DNA from: Eubacteriaceae bacterium
GTDB taxonomy: Bacteria > Bacillota > Clostridia > Eubacteriales > Anaerofustaceae
Assembly: GCA_009782515.1 (NCBI GenBank)
Contig: WRIY01000002.1
Location: 1 to 64,000, forward strand
Reading direction: 5' to 3'
DNA: 64,000 nt
Each line of letters opens with the position of its first letter. Positions within the stretch are counted from its first letter, which is position 1. This document shows positions 25,396 to 34,424 of the stretch, in pieces. A program made the translations under genes and the position numbers. Below the pieces are notes generated by a model. That model was not told the DNA's origin. It saw nothing but the letters and a program-made list of their open reading frames with translations, and searched no databases.

Positions 25396-25556
25396 GCGCT
25401 TATTCTTTTTTGCTGTATTGTACAGAGAGCTACTGTTTTGTTTATATTTATTATTGAATTGCTTTAGGCATAATATACCAGATATATGGCGTATTATGGC
25501 CTATTTTTTGAACTGAACAGGCCTGCTCAAACATGCTTATAAGGAGGGCATTTTTT

Positions 25557-26717
25557 GTGTACAAGATCAAAACTTTTAACAATATCGACGAAGAAGGCCT
25601 TGCCAGGCTTCCAGAGAGCTTTGAAATCGTAGATGGTGAGGACTATGACGGAATCATCCTAAGAAGCTACAACCTGTCTATGGATGAAATCAGCAAAAAA
25701 ACCAGCGCAATAGCTCGCGCAGGCGCTGGAGTAAACAACATACCTGTTGATGAATGCTCAAACAAAGGAATAGTCGTCTTTAACACTCCCGGCGCAAATG
25801 CCAATGCGGTTAAGGAGCTGGTAGTGCTCGGGGCGCTGCTGGCATCGCGAAAAGTGTTTGAAGGCATCAAATGGGCTCAAGGGCTTGAAAAAAACGAGTC
25901 AGTTGCCCAGGAAGTTGAATCAGAAAAGTCGCGCTTCACAGGGCCTGAAATATTCGGGAAAAAAGTTGGCGTTATAGGCCTTGGGGCTATCGGCCTTCTT
26001 GTAGCAAATACTTTTGTAGACATGGGCTGCGAGGTATTTGGGTTTGACCCGTTTATATCAGTTGAGCACGCTTGGGGCCTAACCAGCGATGTTACCAGAA
26101 TTAACAGTGTTGATTGGCTGTTTGAGAACTGCGATTACATAACCGTTCACATCCCTTATATGGATTCAACACACGAATTTGTCAATGCAGGCTTGCTTGG
26201 CAAGGCAAAGGACGGCATAAGGATTATTAACTTCGCAAGAGGCGAGCTTGTTGAAACAGAAGCTATTATCAGCGCTGTCCAAAGCGGCAAAGTTGCATGC
26301 TATATCACTGATTTCCCCAACGAGAGCTTTATCGGAGTCGATAATATAATTGCAGTCCCGCACCTGGGCGCATCAACGCCTGAAGCGGAGACGAACTGCG
26401 CAATCATGGCAGTTGAAGAGATAAGCGACTACCTCATGAACGGCAATATCAGAAACTCTGTCAACTATCCCGACTGCGAGCTCGGGGAACGCGGAAACAA
26501 AATTCGCTTGGCAATTAATCATCGAAATATTCCGAACATGGTTGGCCAGATAACCAGCCTGCTTGCTTCAGAGCATGTTAATATCGACAACATGATCAAC
26601 AGGAGCAGGGGAGACTATGCTTACACTATTGTTGATGTTGACAACTCTTTCAGCGATGTTGTTATGGACGAAATCATGGGAATCGACGGAATACTAAATG
26701 TGAGGCGCTTTGTTTAG
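25557..26717 (+). CDS. serA: D-3-phosphoglycerate dehydrogenase
   Basis: This catalyses the first step of serine biosynthesis, NAD-dependent oxidation of 3-phosphoglycerate. The Rossmann motif GVIGLGAIGLLVAN is near residue 145; catalytic Arg (INFARGE), Glu and His (VPHLGASTPEAE) are present. A carboxy-terminal ACT-like segment (residues ~315-386) suggests regulation by serine. AAGGAGG is 8 bases before the GTG at 25557; the ATG at 25533 precedes the ribosome site and is not the start. The 386-residue form is the short type common in clostridia. It is followed closely by the flavoprotein gene. Confidence 0.92.
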   Translation: MYKIKTFNNIDEEGLARLPESFEIVDGEDYDGIILRSYNLSMDEISKKTSAIARAGAGVNNIPVDECSNKGIVVFNTPGANANAVKELVVLGALLASRKVFEGIKWAQGLEKNESVAQEVESEKSRFTGPEIFGKKVGVIGLGAIGLLVANTFVDMGCEVFGFDPFISVEHAWGLTSDVTRINSVDWLFENCDYITVHIPYMDSTHEFVNAGLLGKAKDGIRIINFARGELVETEAIISAVQSGKVACYITDFPNESFIGVDNIIAVPHLGASTPEAETNCAIMAVEEISDYLMNGNIRNSVNYPDCELGERGNKIRLAINHRNIPNMVGQITSLLASEHVNIDNMINRSRGDYAYTIVDVDNSFSDVVMDEIMGIDGILNVRRFV

Positions 26718-26744
26718 GCAAAAGAAATCTCGGAAGGCTGCTTT

Positions 26745-27959
26745 ATGGGAACTGTTGTAATCGTTGGCGGCGGCGCATCCGGCATGGCTGCTGCAGTAGA
26801 GGCTGGCAGGCTTGGCAAGAAAACGCTGCTGCTTGAACAAAACGAAAAGCTGGGGAAAAAGATCTACATTACCGGCAAGGGCAGGTGCAACTTTACAAAC
26901 GCCTGCGAGCCGGATGTATTCATGGACAGCATTTTCGAAGGGAAAAATTTCGCATACAGCTCAGTTTGGCACCTGCCTCCGGAGCGATTGATAGACATGC
27001 TGAATTCTGTAGGCCTAAAGAGCGTTATTGAAAGAGGCAACCGGGTTTTTCCTGAAAGCAGCAAAGCATCTGACGTAACAAAAGCCTTTGAAAAGCTTAT
27101 GCGCCAAAATGGCACTGAAATTCGCCTGGGGCAAAAAGTGGGCAGCATCGTTGTTGAAGGCAACCGGGTAGTTGGAGTTGTGTCAAACGGGCAAGAAATA
27201 TTTGCTGACAGCGTCATTTTGGCTACTGGGGGCAAGAGCTACCCTTCAACTGGCTCTGATGGAAACGGGTATGACCTGGCTGCGAAGCTTGGCCATACCG
27301 TAAGCGCTCTAAGGCCCGCATTAACTGGCATGGCAGCAAAAAAAGAAGACATTTCCGGCCTTGTTGGGCTAAGCTTGAAAAACACCAAAGCAGAGCTTAG
27401 AGAAAATGGCAAGCCTGTTGCTGCTGATTTCGGGGAGATGCTTTTTACCCACAACGGCATTTCAGGGCCGATTATACTCACTCTGAGCTGCCACTGCGGC
27501 AATAGCGCGCAATATGAAGTTGCACTTGATCTAAAAACCGGCCTTACAAGCGAGGCCTTAGACAGGCGCATGCTCTCAGACTTTAAAAAGAACACTAACA
27601 AAAGCGCGAAATACTGCCTTGACGGCCTGCTGCCAAAAAGGCTGGCTGAGTTTGTAGTCGCCAAAAGCGGCATAAACCCGTCAAAGCCTATAAACCAGAT
27701 CACTGCATATGAGCGCCTCGCGCTTGTTGGCATGCTTAAAGAATTTCGAATAAAGATAGAAGGCTTAAATGGCTATAACGAAGCGATCATTACAGCTGGC
27801 GGCATAAGCCTTTCCGCTATCAAGCCTTCGACTCTCGAATCAAAACTCGTCGGTGGCCTATTTTTTGCAGGGGAGATGCTCGCTGTGCATGGCTACACTG
27901 GCGGCTTTAACTTGCAGCTTGCATTCTCAACCGGATCACTCGCTGGCTACAGCGCTTAG
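26745..27959 (+). CDS. FAD-dependent oxidoreductase, HI0933/BaiN-like
   Basis: The amino terminus GTVVIVGGGASGMAAA is an FAD dinucleotide-binding fold. The family signature KIYITGKGRCNFTN and the carboxy-terminal GEMLAVHGYTGGFNLQ are present, as in the HI0933/YhiN/BaiN flavoproteins. The 404 residues match the family. Some relatives reduce bile-acid intermediates, but this does not predict the substrate here. It follows serA by 27 bp and is probably co-transcribed. A CGCTG/CAGCG hairpin and six T near the stop may act as terminator. Confidence 0.85.
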   Translation: MGTVVIVGGGASGMAAAVEAGRLGKKTLLLEQNEKLGKKIYITGKGRCNFTNACEPDVFMDSIFEGKNFAYSSVWHLPPERLIDMLNSVGLKSVIERGNRVFPESSKASDVTKAFEKLMRQNGTEIRLGQKVGSIVVEGNRVVGVVSNGQEIFADSVILATGGKSYPSTGSDGNGYDLAAKLGHTVSALRPALTGMAAKKEDISGLVGLSLKNTKAELRENGKPVAADFGEMLFTHNGISGPIILTLSCHCGNSAQYEVALDLKTGLTSEALDRRMLSDFKKNTNKSAKYCLDGLLPKRLAEFVVAKSGINPSKPINQITAYERLALVGMLKEFRIKIEGLNGYNEAIITAGGISLSAIKPSTLESKLVGGLFFAGEMLAVHGYTGGFNLQLAFSTGSLAGYSA

Positions 27960-28380
27960 CTTTTTTCCCTGAAACGCTGCCTGCCTGAAGCGGCTATAAA
28001 GGTTATTGCCTTGGCCTTATATGCTAAGCAGCTTGCATGCTGCTGCCTTGCGCACTCATGAAGCCCTATTGGCGTTCTTGAGCTTTTTTTATTTACAGGC
28101 AGCTATAAATACGCCAGGGGCGCTGGCCAGCGCCGCTGCTGGCAACCTATGAAACCTCTTATTTGCGCAGTGAATGCGGCTGTTTACCGGCATGCCCTGC
28201 TTAGCGCAGATATGCTTTCTGTTAGCTAGACTTTTGTGCTGCTATCGTTTAAAATTTAGTTATATCGACAGGATGCTTCTTATATTGCACTTGTAACTAT
28301 AGTTTTTATAGTATCGAAATCAAAGAAATTAAAAGGAATTGCAGAAATTATTTTAGGAAAATACTGCGGAATATATATAT
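27960..28380. other. intergenic region upstream of the sugar-modification operon
   Basis: This 421-bp non-coding stretch has a short palindrome AGCAGC/GCTGCT near 28026-28043, and its last 100 bases are very A-T-rich, where the operon promoter is expected. No convincing -35/-10 pair, leader RNA or small gene is seen. Confidence 0.3.
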
Positions 28381-29574
28381 ATGATACCATTTTCCCCTCC
28401 CGATATAACAGAAGCAGAAATTGACGCTGTTTGCGAGGTTTTGCGCTCAGGCTGGATTACAACAGGAAGCAAAGTGGATCAGTTTGAAAAAGAGATAGCT
28501 GCTTATTGCGGCACAGAGCGTGCATCCTGCTTTAGCTCCCAAACGTCTGCTGCGGAGATGACTTTAAGGCTCCTGGGCGTTGGCGAAGGAGATGAAGTCA
28601 TTGTGCCCGCATACACATATACTGCTACAGCAAGCGTAGTGCTTCATGTTGGCGCAAAGCCAGTCATGTGGGATCTGGGGCCCAACAGCTTTGAGCCTGA
28701 CTACAGCGCGCTTGAAAGATTGGCAACTGCAAACACAAAATGCATATCGCCGGTGGATCTTGGGGGCGTTCCATGCGATTACAAGAAAATTTACGATGCT
28801 ATTGGCAATTTTGCTTTTACGCCAAACTCAAAGATGCAGGAAGCTATTGGCAGAGTAGCAGTAACTGCAGACACAGCCCATTCGCTTGGAGCGAGCAGAG
28901 GCAGCGAAAAAGCCGGCAGCATGGCCGATTTTAGCTGTTTTTCATTCCATGCAGTTAAGAATGTAACAACAGCAGAAGGTGGAGCAGCTGCATGGAAGGC
29001 TATAAAGGGCATGCCAAGCGATGAGGTCTATAAAGAGTACTCTTTGCTTAAGCTTCACGGCCAAACAAAAAGCGCACTTGAAAAACAGCATTCAAATTCA
29101 TGGGAGTATGACATTCTCGGCGCTTACTATAAATGCAACATGACTGACATAGCTGCAGCTATAGGCTGTGAGCAGTTGCGAAGATATGAAAGCCTGCTAT
29201 CCAGAAGGCATGAAATTGCTGCTATTTACTCTAAGGCGCTGGATGAATCTATAGAGAGCATGCCGCATGTTTGGGATGGCTGCAAATCAAGCGCCCACCT
29301 ATACATAACAAGGGTTCGCAATGCCAGCCTTGCCCAAAGAAATGAGATAATTGCGCGAATGTATGAGCGGGGCATATCCTGCAATGTGCACTACAAGCCA
29401 TTGCCCATGCTTACAGCATACAGGAATCTTGGCTACAGCATAAATGAGTGCCCGAATGCATACAGCCTGTATTCCCAGGAAATTTCCCTGCCGCTTCATA
29501 CGCTTCTTAGCGACGAACAAGCCATATACATCGCCGGCTCGCTCAACAGCATAGTCAGAGAGCTTGGGCTATGA
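28381..29574 (+). CDS. DegT/DnrJ/EryC1 aminotransferase, PglE-like
   Basis: This PLP-dependent aminotransferase acts on nucleotide-linked 4-keto sugars. The conserved start IPFSPPDITEAEIDAV, the WITTGSKVDQFE motif and the PLP-lysine region FSFHAVKNVTTAEGG are clear, and the 397-residue length fits. With the downstream dehydratase it would make a UDP-4-amino-4,6-dideoxy sugar of the bacillosamine type. No strong ribosome site is visible upstream. Its TGA overlaps the ATG of the next gene, so the three genes form one operon. Confidence 0.88.
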   Translation: MIPFSPPDITEAEIDAVCEVLRSGWITTGSKVDQFEKEIAAYCGTERASCFSSQTSAAEMTLRLLGVGEGDEVIVPAYTYTATASVVLHVGAKPVMWDLGPNSFEPDYSALERLATANTKCISPVDLGGVPCDYKKIYDAIGNFAFTPNSKMQEAIGRVAVTADTAHSLGASRGSEKAGSMADFSCFSFHAVKNVTTAEGGAAAWKAIKGMPSDEVYKEYSLLKLHGQTKSALEKQHSNSWEYDILGAYYKCNMTDIAAAIGCEQLRRYESLLSRRHEIAAIYSKALDESIESMPHVWDGCKSSAHLYITRVRNASLAQRNEIIARMYERGISCNVHYKPLPMLTAYRNLGYSINECPNAYSLYSQEISLPLHTLLSDEQAIYIAGSLNSIVRELGL

Positions 29575-30260
29575 GAAGCTGGGAATGCCTTCCCAGTGAA
29601 ATGCGCACTTCATCTGTTAAGCCATACTATAGCATCCTAAGGCAAAAGAAAGCTGCTCTTTTTGCCAAGAGGGCCTTTGATTTGGCAGCTTCAGCTGTGC
29701 TGATACTTGCGCTCTCACCGGCAATGGCGCTTGCTGCTATAGCAGTAAAGCTCACAAGCCCCGGGCCTGTTTTGTACAGGCAAGTGCGGCGTACAGCCTA
29801 TCTTAAGGAATTTGAGATCATTAAATTCAGAACAATGGCAGATGGCGCGGACAAAAAAGGCCCGCTGGTAACAGTGCACTCAGACAGCAGAATCACTCCG
29901 GCAGGCAAATTCCTGCGTTCAAAGCGCATAGACGAAATGCCGCAGCTGTTTAACATTTTAAAGGGCGATATGAGCTTTGTAGGCGCCAGGCCTGAAGTTG
30001 AAAAATTCATCGCGCATTACGATGATGAAATGCTGGCAACATTTCTATTGCCGGCAGGGCTGACAAGTGAATCGAGCATCGTTTTTATGGATGAGGAAAA
30101 AATCCTTAACAGCGCCGTCGATCCCGAACAGGCGTATATATATGAAGTGCTGCCAAAGAAGATGCAATTGAACCTTGAGTACATTCGCACCTATAGCTTC
30201 TTTGGCGATATAGGCATTTTAGCAAGAACCCTCTTCGCGGTGTTCGCTCAAAAGAGGTAA
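29571..30260 (+). CDS. undecaprenyl-phosphate sugar-phosphate transferase (PglC/WcaJ-like)
   Basis: This membrane enzyme loads the first sugar phosphate onto the lipid carrier for polysaccharide or glycan assembly. A single membrane helix (LAASAVLILALSPAMALAA) is followed by the family motifs PGPVLYRQVR, KFRTM, DEMPQLFNILKGDMSFVGARPE. At 229 residues it is the short, monotopic type like PglC. The coupled aminotransferase and dehydratase suggest that the substrate is an amino-deoxy UDP-sugar. Confidence 0.88.
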   Translation: MRSWECLPSEMRTSSVKPYYSILRQKKAALFAKRAFDLAASAVLILALSPAMALAAIAVKLTSPGPVLYRQVRRTAYLKEFEIIKFRTMADGADKKGPLVTVHSDSRITPAGKFLRSKRIDEMPQLFNILKGDMSFVGARPEVEKFIAHYDDEMLATFLLPAGLTSESSIVFMDEEKILNSAVDPEQAYIYEVLPKKMQLNLEYIRTYSFFGDIGILARTLFAVFAQKR

Positions 30261-30263
30261 GCC

Positions 30264-32153
30264 ATGCTGGATTTCATGTATAAGGCATTTCGCAAACATA
30301 GAATGCTTGTCCTGTTCGGGATAGATCTGATGCTCGTCAGCTTTTCGCTGGCGCTTTCTGTTTTGATTAAATTTGACTTTATGTTTGCCTCAATACGCAA
30401 AAACATTGGATTTTATGTTCTGCTGCGCTTTACAGCTTCAGCTCTGGCTTCATATACTGCATTCTTCCTGGCGTTTAGCATCCACCGCAGCTTGTGGTCT
30501 TATATTGGAATGCGCGAAGTTGCAAATATTGCTCTGGCGGCTGTTGCAAGCACAACAGCAATATCTTTGCTCATTCCCGTTCTGGGCATAGACAGGCAGT
30601 TTGTCAGCATCGCAATAATAATGGGGCTGGTCAGCCTGTCCCTTATGCTCAATGTAAGGGCCCTGTACCGCGCGCTAAAGGGCAGATTCGAAAAGCGCGG
30701 CGAAAACAGTTTGATCGTTGGCGCTTCTGACGGTGGCTACTTAATGCTAAAGGAGCTTGAGAAAAATAAAAAGCATGATGCCTATATCGTTGGCTTTATT
30801 GATGACAGCCGAGTCAGAAGCATTGTTGCAGGCAAAAAAGTTCTTGGCTGCATTGATGAAATTCCCGGCATCATTAACAAGTATGCAATTAAGAAAGTAT
30901 TTATTGCAATGCCAAACGCAACGCAAAAAGAGATCAACCATATACTAAGCTCATGCCAAAAGCGCTCAGTGGAAATAAAGATCATGAAAGAGGCAGAGCT
31001 GCTCGCCCAGGACACTGATTCCCCCCACGCATACCCTATTAAACCCGCAAATATAAGCGATCTCCTTGGCAGGGGAGAGCTTGATTTAGACATCAGCCAG
31101 ATAAGCTCATACCTGACGCAAAAAACAATACTGGTAACCGGAGCCGGCGGCTCGATTGGAACCGCGCTTGTAAAGCAAGCACTGAAGTTTTCGCCTGAGA
31201 AAATCGTCCTGCTTGATTTTTACGAAAACAGTGTATACAGCCTTGAGCAAGAGATAATGCAAGCCAAAATCCATGGGCTTATTTCCGATCGCATTGAGAT
31301 ATGCTCAGAAATCGCAAATATCAGGGAGTCCAGTGTGCTAAGCAGGATTTTTAATGCCCATAGCCCTGATGTTGTATTTCATGCAGCCGCGCATAAGCAT
31401 GTGCCCTTAATGGAGCACTGCCCTGCAGAGGCAATAAAAAACAATGTTTTCGGTACCATCAATGCAATTGAGGCAAGCATAAAAAGCGGCGCTGAGCGCT
31501 TCATTTTTATCTCAACTGACAAAGCGGTTAACGCTGCCAATGCCATGGGCGCTACAAAGCGCATAGCAGAAATGGTTATGCAAAAGTATGCAGCGTCCTC
31601 AAGGACAAAGATGGCAGCAGTCCGCTTTGGCAATGTTATCGGCTCAAACGGCTCTGTAATACCCCTGTTCGAAAAGCAGATTGCCGAAGGCGGCCCGATA
31701 ACGCTTACCCACCGGGATGTTGAGCGCTATTTTATGACAATACCGGAAGCTGCGCAGCTTGTTGTGCAGGCAGGCAGCTATGCCAACAAGGGAGAAATAT
31801 TCGTTCTTGATATGGGCGAAAGCGTCAAGATAGCTGATCTTGCTGAAAAAATGGTGCGCTTGTCCGGCTTTGTTCCATATGAAGACATAGATATCATCGA
31901 GATTGGCCTGAGGCCCGGGGAGAAAATTTCCGAAGAGCTGTATTTAACCGAGGAAGGCTTATGCGCTACAGCCAACCCTTCAATCTTTATGGCAAGCCCG
32001 CTGGAGCTTGCGCCCGGCACAGTTGATGAAATGCTGCGCGCGCTTGAGGCGATCTTGCGAAGCAATGAAAATAGCGCCGGCATATCAAAGCGCATCGTAG
32101 ATATAGCCAATCTCGTTGGCCTAAGCAAGGCTGATAACCCCACTATGCCTTAA
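30264..32153 (+). CDS. UDP-sugar 4,6-dehydratase, PglF/CapD-like membrane protein
   Basis: The 629-residue protein starts with four transmembrane helices (residues ~15-130), then a CoA-binding-like Rossmann region (residues ~145-270). The catalytic short-chain dehydrogenase domain follows, with VTGAGGSIGTALVKQ and the KHVPLME, ISTDKAVNAANAMGATKR and RFGNVIGSNGSV motifs. PglF enzymes convert UDP-GlcNAc to its 4-keto-6-deoxy form, the step before the PglE-like enzyme. In this family the catalytic tyrosine is often replaced by methionine, as in NAMGATK here. Third gene of the operon. Confidence 0.9.
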   Translation: MLDFMYKAFRKHRMLVLFGIDLMLVSFSLALSVLIKFDFMFASIRKNIGFYVLLRFTASALASYTAFFLAFSIHRSLWSYIGMREVANIALAAVASTTAISLLIPVLGIDRQFVSIAIIMGLVSLSLMLNVRALYRALKGRFEKRGENSLIVGASDGGYLMLKELEKNKKHDAYIVGFIDDSRVRSIVAGKKVLGCIDEIPGIINKYAIKKVFIAMPNATQKEINHILSSCQKRSVEIKIMKEAELLAQDTDSPHAYPIKPANISDLLGRGELDLDISQISSYLTQKTILVTGAGGSIGTALVKQALKFSPEKIVLLDFYENSVYSLEQEIMQAKIHGLISDRIEICSEIANIRESSVLSRIFNAHSPDVVFHAAAHKHVPLMEHCPAEAIKNNVFGTINAIEASIKSGAERFIFISTDKAVNAANAMGATKRIAEMVMQKYAASSRTKMAAVRFGNVIGSNGSVIPLFEKQIAEGGPITLTHRDVERYFMTIPEAAQLVVQAGSYANKGEIFVLDMGESVKIADLAEKMVRLSGFVPYEDIDIIEIGLRPGEKISEELYLTEEGLCATANPSIFMASPLELAPGTVDEMLRALEAILRSNENSAGISKRIVDIANLVGLSKADNPTMP

Positions 32154-32243
32154 TTGCAATAAATTCCATATAATTCAATTGAAATGAATAATTTCAGCCA
32201 TAAAGTCAAAAATGACTACATAAGCGCCATGGAGGAATTTTTG

Positions 32244-32966
32244 ATGAATAAAAGGGAAGGCCTTAGAGCGGCAGGCTTGTTGCTTGTGAGCCTTATTATT
32301 GTAGCTGGAATACTTTCACTCGCCTCACGGGAGAGGAAAGGGCCTGTTGATCTTGAAGACGACACGCCGGGGGGCATTGCCGGCATTGAAGACTTTATTG
32401 CCAATCAAGGCGATTTGGGTGATATGTTTACAAACGAAAACATGGCTGGCGAGCAATCCGGCGATGGAAGAGGCCAAATTGCCATAACTCCCGAGGCTAT
32501 CGGCGAGAATATTGCCTCAGTTGAGGCTGGCAGCCAAAGTGTATCTTTGGAGCTTATGAACCCTGTAGGCAGCCCTGTCGTATCGATGGCTTTTAGCTAC
32601 AACACTGCGCCTGTATTCTCGCAAACATTCGGCGAATACAGATCAGATCACAATGGCGTTGATCTGCAAGCGGACTTTGGAGCCGAAGTCAGCGCTGCTA
32701 TGAACGGCAGAGTATCGCAAACTCGGCATGACTCAAAGCTTGGGTGGCTTGTCGTAGTTGACCACGGCAGCAAAACGCTCACTGAATACGGAAACCTTGA
32801 TGAGATATATGTCAAGGAAGGCCAAAGCGTCACTACAAGCACAGTGCTGGGCACAGTCGGCAAAAGCGCGCCATACGAGATAATGAATACGTCCCACTTG
32901 CATTTTGGGCTTCAGCTCGATGATCAATACATTGACCCAATCCCGTATATGCAAATATACTATTAA
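32244..32966 (+). CDS. M23 (LytM/SpoIIQ-type) cell-wall endopeptidase
   Basis: A single amino-terminal helix (AAGLLLVSLIIVAGILSLA) anchors a protein with a ~100-residue linker and a carboxy-terminal M23 domain. Metal ligands and catalytic residues are intact: HNGVDL (first His and Asp) and SHLHFGL (HxH), with the VVDHG strand between. The size (240 residues) and layout match clostridial SpoIIQ, the forespore-side partner of SpoIIIAH, but general M23 enzymes look similar. GGAGGA 7 bases upstream supports the ATG at 32244. If it is SpoIIQ, its survival beside a broken sigG is notable. Confidence 0.8.
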   Translation: MNKREGLRAAGLLLVSLIIVAGILSLASRERKGPVDLEDDTPGGIAGIEDFIANQGDLGDMFTNENMAGEQSGDGRGQIAITPEAIGENIASVEAGSQSVSLELMNPVGSPVVSMAFSYNTAPVFSQTFGEYRSDHNGVDLQADFGAEVSAAMNGRVSQTRHDSKLGWLVVVDHGSKTLTEYGNLDEIYVKEGQSVTTSTVLGTVGKSAPYEIMNTSHLHFGLQLDDQYIDPIPYMQIYY

Positions 32967-32983
32967 AACCCAAGCATCAAAAT

Positions 32984-33009
32984 AGCCCCCGGCTAGCGGG
33001 GGCTGTTTT
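32984..33009 (+). terminator. strong terminator between convergent genes
   Basis: AGCCCCC and GGGGGCT pair around a 7-base GGCTAGC loop (32984-33004), followed by GTTTT. It ends the M23 gene and probably also the convergent yebC transcript. Confidence 0.8.
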
Positions 33010-33014
33010 CGCTT

Positions 33015-33761
33015 CTACATTTCCTGTGCTTCCTCCGGAAGCAATGCGTTGTGGTAGACCTCTTGGACATCGTCATTGCTCTCGAACATATCCAGCATTT
33101 TCATAAAACGCTTTACAATCTCAATATCTGCGATTTCTGTTTCAATTGTCGGGTTCATGGCGATCTCTGCTTGCACTGTCGGAATGCCTGCATTCTCAAT
33201 AGCATCGAAAACTGCTTGAAAGCCAGCAGGCGAGGTTATTATTTCATACCCGTCTTCGTTGGATATAAAGTCTTGAGCGCCTGCTTCCAGCGCAAGATCC
33301 ATTAGCGTCTCTTCGCCTATTTCGGCTTCAGATGCGACGAGTATGCTTCCTTGCCTTTCAAACATGTAGGAGACGCAGCCGGATGTCCCTAAATTGCCGC
33401 CATGCTTGTCGAAAATATGCCTGACTTCGCCAGCCGTCCTGTTCTTGTTGTCAGTTAGCGCCTCAACAATAACTGCAATGCCTCCTGCGCCATAGCCTTC
33501 ATAAGTTATAGTTTCAAAATTGCTGTTGCTAAGCTCCCCGGCCCCCTTCTTCATTGCCCTGTCAATTCTGTCATTGGGCATGTTGTTTGCCTTGGCTTTT
33601 GCAATTGCTTCCTTAAGCTTTGCATTTGAGGAAGGATCTGATCCTCCATCTCTGGCAGCAATAGCAATTAGCTTTGCCAGCTTCGTGTAAACAACGCCTT
33701 TAATGGCATCCTGCTTGCCTTTGCGAATTTTTATATTTGCCCACTTTGAATGGCCCGACAT
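33015..33761 (-). CDS. yebC: YebC/PmpR family regulator (TACO1-like)
   Basis: The 248-residue protein begins MSGHSKWANIKIRKG and has the conserved AIAKAKANNMPNDRIDRAMKKG and YEGYGAGGIAVIVEALTDNKNRT segments of the YebC/TACO1 family. Members act as transcriptional regulators or as translation factors that help ribosomes through proline stretches. It is complete and has an AAAGGAAA ribosome site. A single gene. Confidence 0.93.
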   Translation of the reverse strand: MSGHSKWANIKIRKGKQDAIKGVVYTKLAKLIAIAARDGGSDPSSNAKLKEAIAKAKANNMPNDRIDRAMKKGAGELSNSNFETITYEGYGAGGIAVIVEALTDNKNRTAGEVRHIFDKHGGNLGTSGCVSYMFERQGSILVASEAEIGEETLMDLALEAGAQDFISNEDGYEIITSPAGFQAVFDAIENAGIPTVQAEIAMNPTIETEIADIEIVKRFMKMLDMFESNDDVQEVYHNALLPEEAQEM

Positions 33762-33845
33762 ATATGTTTCCTTTCCAGCATGCCAAAGAGCCTAAAGGCT
33801 GTTAGTCTGATATATTGCCAAGGGCTCTTATATAGGCAGCTGCCT

Positions 33846-34424
33846 TTATTCTGCTATGTAGCTTAAGCCCAGATTTAGTGCTGCTATGTCTATATCGACA
33901 AAGCTTGCCCTGACATTCTGGGCGATAATTTCGTTCCAGTCTATAGCTTCCAGCCCCATATGCTTGACAATTATGCCAAGGAGTATGACGTTCATAACCC
34001 TCTCATTTCCCAGATCTTTGGCCATTTGGGTAGCAGGGACAATTATTGCTGAGACTGCATGCGATATTGCCTCTACGATATTTGAAGGGTAGTCAAGCTG
34101 CTGGCTTAGCACGCCGGCAGGATCTATTCTAAGATCATTTACAAGGGCTGTGCCTTCAGGCTTCAGGTATGAGAGGCTTCGCATTGCTTCCAGCCTCTCG
34201 AAGGCTACCAAAAGATCAGCGGATCCTTCTTCTATAACAGGGCAGCATACCTTGTCTCCATAGCGCACCATAGTAAACACGCTGCCGCCTCTTTGGCTCA
34301 TGCCATGTATTTCGCTCATCTTGACATCATATCCTGCCTGCATAAAGCCGCTTGAGAGAAGCTTTCCAATCAGGATAGTGCCTTGCCCCCCTACGCCTAC
34401 TATCAGTATATTCTTTGCAGCCAT
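33846..34424 (-). CDS. iorB: indolepyruvate:ferredoxin oxidoreductase, beta subunit
   Basis: The beta subunit belongs to the 2-oxoacid:ferredoxin oxidoreductase gamma-type fold (ILIVGVGGQGTILIGKLLSS, EIHGMSQRGGSV). With IorA it oxidatively decarboxylates aryl-pyruvates from aromatic amino acids to aryl-acetyl-CoA, reducing ferredoxin. At 192 residues it is complete. It starts at the base after the IorA stop, showing tight coupling. It indicates anaerobic amino-acid fermentation. Confidence 0.92.
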   Translation of the reverse strand: MAAKNILIVGVGGQGTILIGKLLSSGFMQAGYDVKMSEIHGMSQRGGSVFTMVRYGDKVCCPVIEEGSADLLVAFERLEAMRSLSYLKPEGTALVNDLRIDPAGVLSQQLDYPSNIVEAISHAVSAIIVPATQMAKDLGNERVMNVILLGIIVKHMGLEAIDWNEIIAQNVRASFVDIDIAALNLGLSYIAE

